Positions 11,874 through 22,374 of a DNA stretch of 64,000 nt are shown piece after piece; position 1 is the stretch's first letter; every line of letters starts with the position of its first letter. The notes below the pieces were generated by a model that did not search any database, was not told the origin of the DNA, and was given only the letters and a program-made list of their open reading frames with translations. The position numbers were made by a program, and so were the translations under genes. Source of the DNA: Trametopsis cervina (Eukaryota > Basidiomycota > Agaricomycetes > Polyporales > Irpicaceae); the NCBI GenBank assembly GCA_022385755.1, contig MU278348.1, forward strand, positions 2,547,470-2,611,469. The letters run 5' to 3'.

Positions 11874-12376
11874 CGTCCTCGACGTTGAGCAGTAAATGCG
11901 AGTAAATGCAGAATTATTCCTGTAAGATAATCTCGAAAATTACCATCGCATCTGCGATGCAATCTCGATCACCCTGGTTACTGAAATGCGGATCGAATAT
12001 GGAAAGTGACGAAGATTCTGTTCCTACGGGCGCTACTTTGTTCGTGCTGTCGCTATGACAGGCGGCTACGGTCGTGCTCACACTCATCCACCGCGTTGAG
12101 TCGCGAACAACGCACGGTCGAGAAAAGCGTCGCGACCGGTTTTACTTTTCTCTTACGAGTGCTGGCCCACCTCTTCCAGCCTGGGGCTTTCTGTCTTTCC
12201 ACATCGTTCCTTACCCTTTCGCATTCGTTTCACTCAGGGATTGGATCCCGCCGCTCACTTATTTCTAACCGTTATTCTGTTGTCTTTCTGGTCATTGACT
12301 TTGCCCTGGGTGCTTTATCTACACGATCTTCCGCCACTGGCTATCATCCTACCCCAAGATACTCTCCAATCCCAAC
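11874..12376. promoter_or_regulatory. Divergent promoter region, ADE8 and membrane protein
   Basis: About 500 bases separate two genes pointing away from each other. No gene is seen. CT-rich patches typical of fungal promoters lie at about 12150-12230. No specific site is claimed. Confidence 0.4.
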
Positions 12377-14914
12377 ATGACATCGCTACCTCAGATGCTT
12401 GCACGCGCTGCGAAGACCGCTGCTCCGGCTGCTGCTCTCAAATCGCTCACCAATGATGTTGCTGTACGTTCTATCTTTTATTCTTTGTTGGTTGGTACTG
12501 ATGAACCTTGTAGATCCAGTATCTACTAGCGGACATCCCATTCTTTACCGTTGGCGTGTTTGCATTGGGTGCATTCACGTTTTGCTTGGTGCTAAGGAAG
12601 GGCAGCTGGTGCGTCATATCACCTTAGTTTAACTTCGTATGACACACTGAACGCGCTCTAGGCTGAAGTTTGCACTTTTCTTGTCTATCTGGATGGCGTT
12701 CATCGCTGCAATACTCGACCTTGTTGAAACCCTGAACCGCGGAGACATCGCCACAAGCGACGCAAACAAATACCTAGGCCTCACCATCTCTCGCGAAATC
12801 GCCTACTCTCTGTCTTTTGGTCTACGCTATATATGGTTCTGGGGCTTCGTCGCTTCTCGCCCGCCCGCTGCACCATTCTACGACGACACCTGTGTGCACA
12901 GTGGAAGTTGGCATAGATGGGGCTTATTTGGTCACATGTTGAAATGGATCGTTCTCCTGGGCTCGCTCGCTATTGCCTCTCTGCAAGCAGTCTATAGGGT
13001 GTATACGCCAGCTATGTCCGATGGACCTGTGTATGATGTAGAGGGGACGATACAGATCGTGCTAACATTTCTGTTCATCCTCAAGCTGTTCATGAACATC
13101 TATCTGGTTTCTCTCGATGCCCCGAGGACGAGCTCATGGAGAAGCACACTCTTGCACTATCTCCCTGTCCTCCTTGCGCTACTGGTGAACTTGGGCATCG
13201 CTATAGGAAATATGCTACAATGTGAGTCCGTCAAGGTCCTCAGGGCTCTTTACTAACTTTCCCTATAGTTATATTTTCTGAGACGGTGCTCGGCCGCTTC
13301 TTACAGGCCATCGAACTATACATCCTCACTCTATACACGCTCATCATCACATTCTATCACCTTAGAAATGTCCGAGAGAACCTTGATATGGGGAATCGCC
13401 ATAATCGTACTTCCTCCTTCAACAACATACCACGCGGAGCTGGTGTCACCCCCGAATTGATAATCCCACCTCCCAGGCTTCCATCCACTGACCTGATCTC
13501 TGCATTCCAGCGCCAGCTTTCCTCAGAGACTTCTGATCGTCGTCGCTCTTCCGCATTCCTAAACCGCCAAAGCTCACATGGATCGAGGTTCACTGCTTGG
13601 GTCGGTCGCCGGCCATCGAGACGGAACGCTCCAGCCCTGTATCCTGAGCGAGACCAAGACGACCTGCTCTGGAAGCAGAATCAGGCCGAACAAGGCGTCT
13701 CCCCAATGGAACATGAAATCAAGCTTCCCATGCAGGGTCCTTATGACCCAAGTCCGATCGAGTCGGAACCCAGCCCGCGATTCCACGTTCCTATGCAAGT
13801 GGCAACCATGTCGGATCCTGAGCCTCCCACGCGCAAAGGTATCCTGGCCACCAACAACACTTTGAGGGTGGGAGTCCCTGGACCCCCCAAGCCCGCGCAT
13901 ATCAGGTTCTCGGATGGGCAAGGCCAACAGATCGAGCTACCTCCTCCTGTCTCACCATACGTTCAAACACGCACAGAGTCTCCTATATACGGCCTAAACG
14001 GCATCGTCAACGCTCGAAACGTGGCACAGGCTGTTTCGGCGCCGGTTTCTGCTCTCGACGACGATCCCCGCGCCCTGTTCGACAATACACCCCGCTCATC
14101 AGGAATCTCAGGACTTCTACGCCAGCAAGAAGAACTCGACAAATCAATTGAGGCTCTCAAGTTGTTCTCAAGCGACGCTTCGGAAGCCGATCTGGCGCGT
14201 CGGTCGGCATCGATTCGGTCGAATCCAAGAAGAGCTTCTTACGCGCAGAGCATCGAGTCGTTGAGCAATTTCCCTGAACCGCCGTGGGGACGTACCAGTA
14301 CGAGTACGAGGAGACTGAGCCAGGAAACAGCGCGTTCGCCTGTGATGTATCGCCCCTCGTCACTAGCCAATAACGCGTTGATACCGACGCTCAATATCTC
14401 GGGTCATCGAGTTCAGCCGTCGGTGCCATCCTCTGAGATCAGCGATTTGATGGACCCAGTGGCAAGAAATAGGATGAACCCTCAGGGGACGGTGGAAATC
14501 ACGTCCTTTATTGGCAGTAAGTTCAGAACGTACCAAGTAGATCACAAAGGAGCTCACGTCTGTGTTTCAGAACTCACCCAACCTAGTCATAAACCAGCTG
14601 ATTCGACAGCCACGAACCTTACAGTGGACACGACTGGGTCATACAGCGGAGGTCTAGAGGTAATCAAGGAATCGCCTCGATCAGCAACGCACGCTTCGCC
14701 TACGGATTCCACGGTGCGTCCCCCTAGGGACCCCCAAACTTCCCTCCTCTCAGCTTTCCCCGTCGTGCCCACAAGTTCGGTCCCTTGGCCTGAGGTAGCA
14801 AACCTCGATCGATCGCAGAGTACGTCACAAAGACGACCAATGGGCTTGCCGTCTGGCCCCAAACTTTCCTCTGGTCGCTCAAATACTGGTGGCATGTCCA
14901 CATCGGGCACCTGA
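12377..14914 (+). CDS. Multi-pass membrane protein with long cytosolic tail, fungal
   Basis: Unknown function. Exons 12377-12463, 12514-12608, 12662-13221 and 13269-14914 give about 795 residues, or 777 if the 54-nt segment 14517-14570 is spliced. The N-terminal 300 residues contain about seven hydrophobic stretches, among them IPFFTVGVFALGAFTFCLV, FALFLSIWMAFIAAILDLV, MLKWIVLLGSLAIASLQAV, IVLTFLFILKLFMNIYLV, LLHYLPVLLALLVNLGIAI and LYILTLYTLIITFYHL. That is a seven-helix layout with a loop bearing SRPPAAPFYDDTCVHSG. From about residue 320 the protein is Ser/Pro/Arg-rich and predicted disordered. It resembles uncharacterised basidiomycete membrane proteins; a receptor role is possible but not shown. 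The segment 14517-14570 has perfect GT...AG ends (gtaagt...tttcag) and length divisible by three, so either form is open. Confidence 0.75.
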
Positions 14915-15427
14915 GTCCCGAATATAACATAAGATAGAGGTTTCCTTCGCTTTCGCTTGTTGTTTGATACCTTCTCGTCTGTATTGTATCCACATCTCAC
15001 GGCGCGCCGGTGCCATTATATTTTTCCAAGTGCACCGACGCCGAGATTTCTTTGCTTTGCTGTTCGCTTTCATCTTCCCTGCGTACCTGCCATCGACTTG
15101 TATTACTGCCGTCTCCCATTACTTTATCCGTTTCGTGGTGGACTTTAGCATCTAGTTTTTCTTCGTGTTGAAGCCACTACCGACGCGACCGTCACTGTAT
15201 CTTTTCTCCTATAATTGTAGAATCAATTGCCAGTGCATGCGCTGGTTGAGAAAGTAAACATCGCTGTGAGCATGACCACAAGATTGATGGAGTGAATAGT
15301 CGATCAGGCCACGTGCTCCCGCCCTTGTGATGTCATCTGGAGTGCGCTTACAGTGCCGGAAGCTACAAGACACTCGCCTGGTTTCCTGCTAACGCACCTA
15401 CTTTACATCTGACACCCCACCACAACC
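14915..15427. promoter_or_regulatory. Intergenic; promoter of the J-domain gene
   Basis: No gene seen. A CACGTG hexamer (E-box type) is at 15310-15315 and a TGATGTCATC near-palindrome is about 15 bases further on. Either could bind a bZIP or bHLH factor; this is motif reading only. Confidence 0.35.
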
Positions 15428-16293
15428 ATGGCTTCCACATTTCCGGACTACTATGCCTTCCTTAACATTCAACAAACTGCGACTGCCGAAGAGATCCGCT
15501 CAGCATACAAGAAAGAGTCGTTGAGGTGTGCATAGAGCAATTACAATCTACTTATATTTCCGACGCTTGTACTAATCCGTGCAGCAACGTAGGACCCACC
15601 CAGATAGACTCGTGAACGTCTCTCAAGAGGAGAAGAGAGCGGCGACAGAGCGATTCCAGGTGCGCTAGGTGTTCGTAATCTTTCAGTGGTCGTCTGACAG
15701 ATTGAACAGGCTGTTGCGGATGCATACTACGTGCTCTCAGACCCCACAAGGAGGAGGGAGTATGACAGTCTGTACTCAACCCGCTCTCGCAGAGAGAAGG
15801 AAGCAGAACCAAACTCCTCGTCCTCAGCCAACTTCTTCTCGCAATTTGCGAATATGTTTGGTGGTGCCGCTGCTGGAGCCACACCCCCAGAAAGGCCGGA
15901 TGCGGACAATCTCTTTGGAGACGTGTTTGAAGAGGTGAGGAGCACACGAGCTTCCTTTGTAGGAATATTGTTAAATCTTTTGGGATAGCTTCTACGTCCA
16001 GAGGTGCAGCGACATGGTCCTTGGTGGGCATGGACCGGTGGTGTTTGTGGCGCTGGAATAGGGTTTATCGTAGCAAACGTACCGGGTCTTATGGTCGGTG
16101 CGTATGCGGGTAACAGGCTCGGTGCTATCAGAGACGCGAAGGGCAGAAGCGTTGCCTCAGTGTTTACTGAGCTCGGTGGGAACCAGAAGGCAGAGGTGCG
16201 TTCTGCGATATTAATGATTGCGGCTCATGAGGCTGAACGTCGATACAGATCCTTCGCGCACTGGCTATGAAGGTGCTAGGAACGGCCTTTTAA
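15428..16293 (+). CDS. J-domain (DnaJ) protein with glycine-rich C-terminal segment
   Basis: Hsp70 co-chaperone. Five exons (15428-15525, 15593-15659, 15710-15934, 15989-16195, 16249-16293) give 213 residues. Residues 1-75 form the J domain: DYYAFLNIQQTATAEEIRSA, AYKKESLR, then the diagnostic HPD in THPDRL just after the first intron, then AVADAYYVLSDPTRRREYD. A linker rich in Ser, Asn, Ala and Phe follows. The C-terminal third (WWAWTGGVCGAGIGFIVANV, PGLMVGAYAGNRLGAIRDAK) is a glycine-zipper-like hydrophobic stretch, suggesting membrane association. There is no zinc-finger domain, so it is a type III (class C) J protein. The partner Hsp70 and compartment cannot be read from the sequence. Every splice join keeps frame, which supports the model strongly. 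Confidence 0.85.
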
Positions 16294-16574
16294 TTTGGCC
16301 AGCTATTGCTCTCCCGATTTTCTTTTGATATCATGGTTATGATGACCCTCTGTATTATGCGATGTAGTCTACCCGTTGTTAGGATTAATGTGAGAATATA
16401 TACACGCAACTTCTAGCCAGCTTCAAGCGCCCATAGTTCGCCGTTGCTGGAAGCGCTCATTGGTGCGCGTACCCACATCCAGGAGGCCTCAAACCCTCTC
16501 TTGAAAGCCAGGAAATAACTTTCGAAGTCGCATATCCAACAACGTCTTGTGACGCATGCAATTGACGGTTGGTT

Positions 16575-18153
16575 ATGAGGACTCTCAGGCCACGGGCTTC
16601 TGATGCCTCTGTCTCACAAGATCAGCCACAGCTGGCTTCAGCTCTGAATATCGACCCAAACCAAAGTGAGCACTATTGAATAATCGTTGTCTTTCCTGTG
16701 TTGATGGTACATTAGCTCAGGTGGACGAATCACATCCAAAAGGCGATGGCGCGAATGGCGTGAATGAAGACACGCTCCAGGGCCACAGACAAATACTAGG
16801 TGGGGATGAACAAAGCAAGCCATTCATGCTAAGTTTATGACCGGAAATATCACAGATTGTGTCCTAATTATACCTCGAGGTAAGTCTGATTTTACTCTAT
16901 GCCTACGTGATGAGTCTTCTACATCGCTCCTTAGCACAACTGTACCGGGCCACAGGGCCTGTCCCGTCTTCAAGTAAAGAGTCCGTCGGCAGCGGTAGTT
17001 ATATTTACTTCCTCATACTCATCCATCTATCTGAATGTACTAACAGAGCTTATTACGCGCACTGCGGGTAAGTCGACGCGTCTAACACGTACTAGTTCTC
17101 CGCTGGCGGTCGATAGCAGCGCGTCGACCTCCTCCGCGCCTCCGAACCCTCGCAAGAGACAGAAATTGGAGGTGGCCGGTACGCCCATTTTCTCGGGCAA
17201 AATATGATGTTTTCTGACCTCGAGTCAGCTTCTATTTCAACGTTAACGGCTGACCCACCTGCGCCGCCTAAACGGGGCAGGGGCCGGCCAAGGAAGATAA
17301 AGACGGGCCTACTAACACCGGAGTCGTCGGTGACTTCAGTGCAACCGTCGAGGTCTCTGCGCCAACGACCTACAAATAATGTGGCTAAGGCAGCTGTCCC
17401 TGCCGTCACATCCATCGCGGCTCCCACCGAGGATGGCATAGGGCTCGCTACGGGTGTAGAACCTGACTCGCACGACCAGGATGAAGCGATGCAGGTAGAG
17501 TCAGTGCTTGAGGAAGTAGACCCGCAGCCACCACCGCCACCACCACCATTACCCGACGAGTCAACCGAGCGTGACGAACCCTTGCCTGCGGATCACGCGC
17601 AGCGGGAGACGTTGTCCCCGGAAGCTGCCAGCGACATCATGTCTTTGAGTCAGCCAGACTACGCAGTTGAGGATATTGACTTCGAAACTCTCAGCCTCAT
17701 AGAAGACGCGTCTCTGCCTTGGGAAGCTGATAGAACACTATCCGAACACAACGATGCCACCAACGAAACATCCGCTCCTCTCTATCTGCCGCCTGTGGTA
17801 TCTTACATTGTCGGATGTAAGTCATAATTGATGTAAGCATCGTGACAATAGCTGACCAGAGTATCTACCCACCCGACATAGCGATGAAAACTGCATTGGC
17901 CGCCGAGCGTTCCGCGCGGCTGCATGCCGAGGAAGGGTACGAGCGCGAAGTGCGCAAGCGGGTCGCCGCAGAAGAACGACTCACGCGCGAGGTCACAAGA
18001 CGCCGCGCAGCGGAAAGGGCAATAGTCGAGTTGGAGGAACGCACCGGTAGCGAGCTAGAACCCGGCCCCAGCGCCGACGCGAGCACCGAGAAACGAAATG
18101 CTGGAGTTCAACACTACTACGTTTCCGCTCAATATGGCCGAGGACAGAGGTAG
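16575..18153 (+). CDS. AT-hook protein with C-terminal coiled coil (5' exons tentative)
   Basis: Probably a nuclear DNA-binding protein of unknown role. The clearest part runs from 17207 to 17816: an AT-hook (KRGRGRPRKIK) follows DPPAPP, then Ser/Pro and acidic stretches, a proline run (PQPPPPPPPLPDE), and DIDFETLSLIEDASLPWEAD. After a short intron (17817-17851) the C-terminal 100 residues form a charged coiled coil (ALAAERSARLHAEEGYEREV and onward). Upstream, 17040-17170 reads STRLTRTSSPLAVDSSAST then NPRKRQKLE, a nuclear-localisation-like basic patch. Joining it to the AT-hook exon needs an intron with acceptor at about 17212. Small 5' exons starting at 16575 (MRTLRPRASDASVSQDQPQL) keep frame but are less sure. 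The 35-nt intron is shorter than its neighbours, so that join should be treated carefully. Confidence 0.55.
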
Positions 18154-18812
18154 TTGTGTTTTGGGTACGCAAGTGAAACACTTAGCGGGTACCACTACTG
18201 GTACAATGATGGGAGGCAGTATTGCCCCGCGATGCTGTATCTGCGCAAGGCTTGTGGTTACCCGAAGGAATGCTGGGCATTTCCGGGCCCAGTCCTCTCT
18301 CCATGCTTGGATATCAATACGTTCGGCGACACGGCCTTAGGGTTCGGTGATCATGCTACAGACAGTCCATGGAATACAAAGTACCGACTCTGGATATCTC
18401 CATTCTATATTTACAAAAAATAATTGGTAGTTCGAACAACAAGGACGCTTGGTATAACTACACGCGATGACAAAACCAAAAGTGTCTCCGATATAGCAGA
18501 ATAGGATTATGTTAATAAAGATGTAAGGTTTAAGGGTTATGATTCGTGTCTTGGTTGAACAATGGTACGTTATGTTTTACGGATACGATATACTTGGATG
18601 AGGAGGAAAAAGTTATGGATCCCAATGATACAGCAAATGTAGACCTGACGGATTTCGCGTACAAACAAATAATTTCCTGAGGATGATTGAGGCTTCGATG
18701 GTGCGGGAATGTGACTGATGCGGTAGTGATCATGAATGCGAGGATGAAATGCATGGTTGGTTGTTCCTTGCGAACGATAGTGATGGTACAAACTGATGAG
18801 GACGGGTCTGCG
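18154..18812. other. Convergent intergenic region
   Basis: Between the AT-hook gene and the minus-strand gene ending at 18813. An AT-rich stretch at 18410-18560 may hold polyadenylation signals for both. No gene supported. Confidence 0.35.
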
Positions 18813-20001
18813 CTAGTCCCACATTTCCCCGACGAGAGAGTCGTCAAGGGAAGAGACATGCGGTGCCTCGAGGGAGCGCACAGCTTCGTAGTCATTTAAG
18901 CCTCCGGCACCGTTTGCCATAACTAGCGTTAGCGCAGCAATGGCTTTTTCCGAGGGTGAGGCAGTGGAAGGAACGTCGAACAAGGGAAGAGAGCCCTTGG
19001 ACGCCGTCCCTGGGGTCAGGTGGGAGAGCGGCAGGGACGCCCGGGAAGAATTTGACGAGTTCGTGAACACCAAAGATCCCGGCGGGTCTTCATCAGACGC
19101 ATACCCAGAAGACAGGCATGAACTGTTATCTGTGGGAGAAGAGCAAATGTCGCCGAACGCGGCACCGAGAAGAGCGCCATCGTCATCGAGCCGGTCGATG
19201 TCCATGTCTCTCGCCATAACCCTCTCTTGCGGTACGGATTGTTCGGAGCAGGGTCCGGCCTGGACAATCTGAATCTCGTCCTCGTCATCGTTGAGGGTCT
19301 CAACGGTGTCTGCCCAGTCAAACGAGCGGCTCCGGTTCCGGCTAGCCTGGTCGACTGACTGTTGATCGGGTGCCACAGGTCTCAGAAATGACTGAGAATG
19401 GTTCTCCTCCCAGTCACGCATGCGGCTGACCATTCCTTCACCGTTCTCCGCAATCGTCCGTTGAAGTTCCCAGAACGCACTGGACCTTAGCTGATTGAAT
19501 TCAGCGGCTGATTCGTGGAGACTCGATGCCGGCATTGATGGCGTGTGGTCTGTCGGGGAGGAGTGTGGTGGGATGCCAGGGCCAAACCTTCCACGATCGG
19601 GGAACAGTGCGAACGCGTCTGAAGTACTGGGTAGACGAGATTGTGGCGACGTCGACGGCACTGAGACCCAATCGTCACGGAAGACTGGGCTTGAGCCAGA
19701 TAAAAAGGGGGCTCTTGAGCTCAGCATTGGGGACTGCTGGCAGACGATAAGTATCTTTCCCGGACAATCAGCAGTTTCAACTTACGGCACTGTCTCGACG
19801 CGCTCTCTTGCCCTTCCTGCACATGTCTATGCTGTCATCGGAAGCAGCATCCTTGTAAGACGAGCTGCGCATATTGCTGGGTCTGGATCGCTTGGTTGAC
19901 AGGCGCCATTTGTCGCTTGCGAGTTGGCGGTGAGAGGGGAGGGGAGAAGATGTAGAATGTGAGCGGCGACGATGCAGGCTGTTTCGACCTGACGACGACA
20001 T
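18813..20001 (-). CDS. Hypothetical Ser-rich protein, fungal
   Basis: Not recognised. Two exons (20001-19786 and about 19736-18813) give about 380 residues. The N-terminus is basic and serine-rich (MSSSGRNSLHRRRSHSTSSP), with KRSRPSNMRSSSYKDAASDD and CRKGKRARRDSA, a likely nuclear localisation signal. The middle holds AAEFNQLRSSAFWELQRTIA followed by NGEGMVSRMRDWEENHSQ, probably a helix. The rest is acidic and Ser/Pro-rich (TVETLNDDEDEIQIVQAG, SGYASDEDPPGSLVF). A final helix (SEKAIAALTLVMANGAGGLNDYEAV) ends the protein. The exon 2 acceptor is a tandem NAGNAG site, so two isoforms differing by one residue are possible. No enzyme motif is present; a nuclear role is inference. Confidence 0.6.
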
Positions 20002-20940
20002 GAACCAAGGAGATTTGTGCGCGATGCCGCAAATGCTCGGGGGAGGGAGCAGCGAGCGGGATAGAGCAGAGAGCAGGAGGGGACAGTAAGGATTGGACTG
20101 GGTCGAGATCTCTCCTTAAGAGCGTGGTTGTCCCCGTCGTGAGCTGCTCCGCCATGTTTGGCGCTTGTCTGATCCTGCAGACCCCAGATTACGTAACAAA
20201 AATGCACTAACGTCATTGCCTCGCGGACCGGTGACACGGCAGTTTCCATAATCACATTCATATGAGGAAGGTCTTTAGCGTCGCATCCACTACGAACCTG
20301 TTGTTCAGGGCCACGAGCCATCGGAGCTGATATAACACAATGGACACTGGAAACTGTACATTTCTGAACGCACTAGCCACAATTGCTGTAGACGTTCCTT
20401 CAAGCACTCAGAAGCCGTCAACATCCGTAGCCCGGATTGACCGCTGTCACACTGTTATCTAACACACACACGTTGGTACCTCTCTGGACACACAGCGCTC
20501 TACCTGCATTCCTGACCCATACTATCGCAGTTATGTATATTAAAGATTTTTCTGGCTTTCTCTTGTTTGATATTATGACAGTTATGATTGCGGCCACACC
20601 CGGTATGATTCGCATCATCATCTGCTCCCTTTGCTCACTTCGTGGCGAGTGAAGTCGCGATAGTCATGCGACTGTGCAACACTTCTACTCGTTCTTTCTG
20701 CACAAGAGCTCGCAATGAGCATGCATAGCAAACGGCAACACGTCGGTCCGAGCTTTAGCCAAGTACGCCGTCGCTCTTCGACAGAATACAACCGCGACTT
20801 CTGGGCGACTGAGCACCTGAGCTCTGGCGGCCCATCTCCGGTTTATGTGCACAGAATACTCCACTCTCGCACATATATAATGTCTCTTCGATGCTCCTCA
20901 GCCTGAGCATATCTCGCTAAACTATCGTTTGCTGAACGCC
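20002..20940. promoter_or_regulatory. Divergent promoter region upstream of GH131
   Basis: No supported gene; open frames on both strands look like shadows. It carries the 5' regions of two divergent genes. A TATA box for GH131 is at 20874-20880. Confidence 0.4.
20874..20880 (+). promoter_or_regulatory. TATA box of the GH131 gene
   Basis: TATATAA lies 60 bases before the GH131 start codon. That spacing suits a regulated secreted-enzyme gene. Confidence 0.6.
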
Positions 20941-22168
20941 ATGAAGAGCTTCCTGGTCCTCCTCACATCGCTTGCTCTCGCCTCCGCGGCCGTTGTTTGG
21001 GATGGCAGGTTCCAAGACTACTCGTACGTGGTTCTCCGAGTTCATGGCAACGGTTCGGACGATTGAGCGGTATACATAGAACTGCCACCGACTTTGACAA
21101 ATGGAGCTGGAGTAACCAAGTAGGGTCATATCAGACATACATTTATGTGAGCACGCAGACAGCACTTGAATGAGAATAAATTAATCGACAGCTGTAATAC
21201 AGGGAAACTTACATGTACGCACAACGCAAAAGATTGATTATACTCACCATTCTGACGTTCGATGAGTACAGGGAGAGAAAGCGTCTTCATGGGTTACGCT
21301 GGGCAGTCAGTTCAAGAACCCTGCAAGTAAGCGAATATTAGCCCCATTCTTCACGTGCCTTCATACTCAATGCTCACATCCCAAAGCTACCGCTGAGAAA
21401 CAAGGAATCAGGGTTAAGCTCAATGCCAGCTCCACCTGGAATGGGGGTCCAATGCTTCGGACCGAACTGCTCCCGCAGACAACAGCCTCGCTCTCTGGAC
21501 ACCTGTAAGTCCGCCATATCATTCTTTGTGGACACGACCCCTGGATCAAAATGCTGTCAATACGCTTGTAGGTATTACCATGTGTCTCTTCAAATCCCGA
21601 CCGTGAACCCTCCCAACCCCGCTTATGAGCATCAGGTTCGACGCCAGTGACTATAGCAGACCGTTTCTGTGCTGATAATTCTGGACAGATCGTCTTCTGG
21701 GAAGGCCACTACGCTGATATCAAGTACGGTCAGATCACAGGCCAGAACGGCGTTGCAGATACACTCCAGGTGATCACTGGTGGGAAGAGCATCTGGTCGG
21801 TGACGCCTGTGAAGGGAACATGGGTGCGTACCACTTCTTACCCATGCGAAGACGACATATATTCAACGTTGCACCCAGTACAACTTCATCCTTGAGACTG
21901 GCTCACCCGGAGGGCTCTGGGTTTCCACGGGTAGCAGCGCACTCACCAAGGTCTACACCGGCTCGTTGAACGGAAACGGTGGCACTGACTGGCACGTCGG
22001 TGAGTTCGCATGCACGACAGTCTCAGTGTAAGTAGTACTCACACGGATATATTCGAACCAGGTGCACTGAGGCTGCCGCTCAACGGTGTGACGCAGCAGA
22101 TCAACGAGACAGATATATACTACAGTGGTATCTACGTGGAGAACTCCGGACCCACCACTCAGCCATGA
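20941..22168 (+). CDS. Secreted glycoside hydrolase family 131 beta-glucanase
   Basis: Extracellular enzyme acting on beta-1,3/1,6- and beta-1,4-glucans, associated in fungi with plant cell-wall attack and wall remodelling. Nine exons (20941-21023, 21080-21146, 21203-21214, 21272-21326, 21387-21504, 21572-21635, 21689-21823, 21879-21999, 22062-22168) give 253 residues. A signal peptide (MKSFLVLLTSLALASAA) leads into VVWDGRFQDYS. Family landmarks follow in order: FDKWSWSNQVGSYQTYI, GSQFKNPATTAEKQGIRVKL, NGGPMLRTELLPQTTASL, YYHVSLQIPT, EHQIVFWEGHYADIKYG, NGGTDWHVGALRLPLNG and DIYYSGIYVENSG. Length and layout match single-domain GH131 with no cellulose-binding module. Exon 3 is only 12 nt. Expression may rely on the TATA box upstream. 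High confidence in the family, less in the exact substrate. Confidence 0.88.
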
Positions 22169-22374
22169 ACTCTTGCATGAAAACAGTTAGCTTAGGATGA
22201 GCTGTGTACATACTTTGAAGGAAAGATATACAAGAAATATTTAAGATGAGCCAGTCAGAGATATAGTCGCTGAGCCTCTATTGTAGGCGGTCTACAGTCT
22301 AGGTTTGATAGAGTCCCAGTCAACCCGCTCAACCTACGCAGGAACGTCATTCTCAAGAACAATTGAACCGTCTG

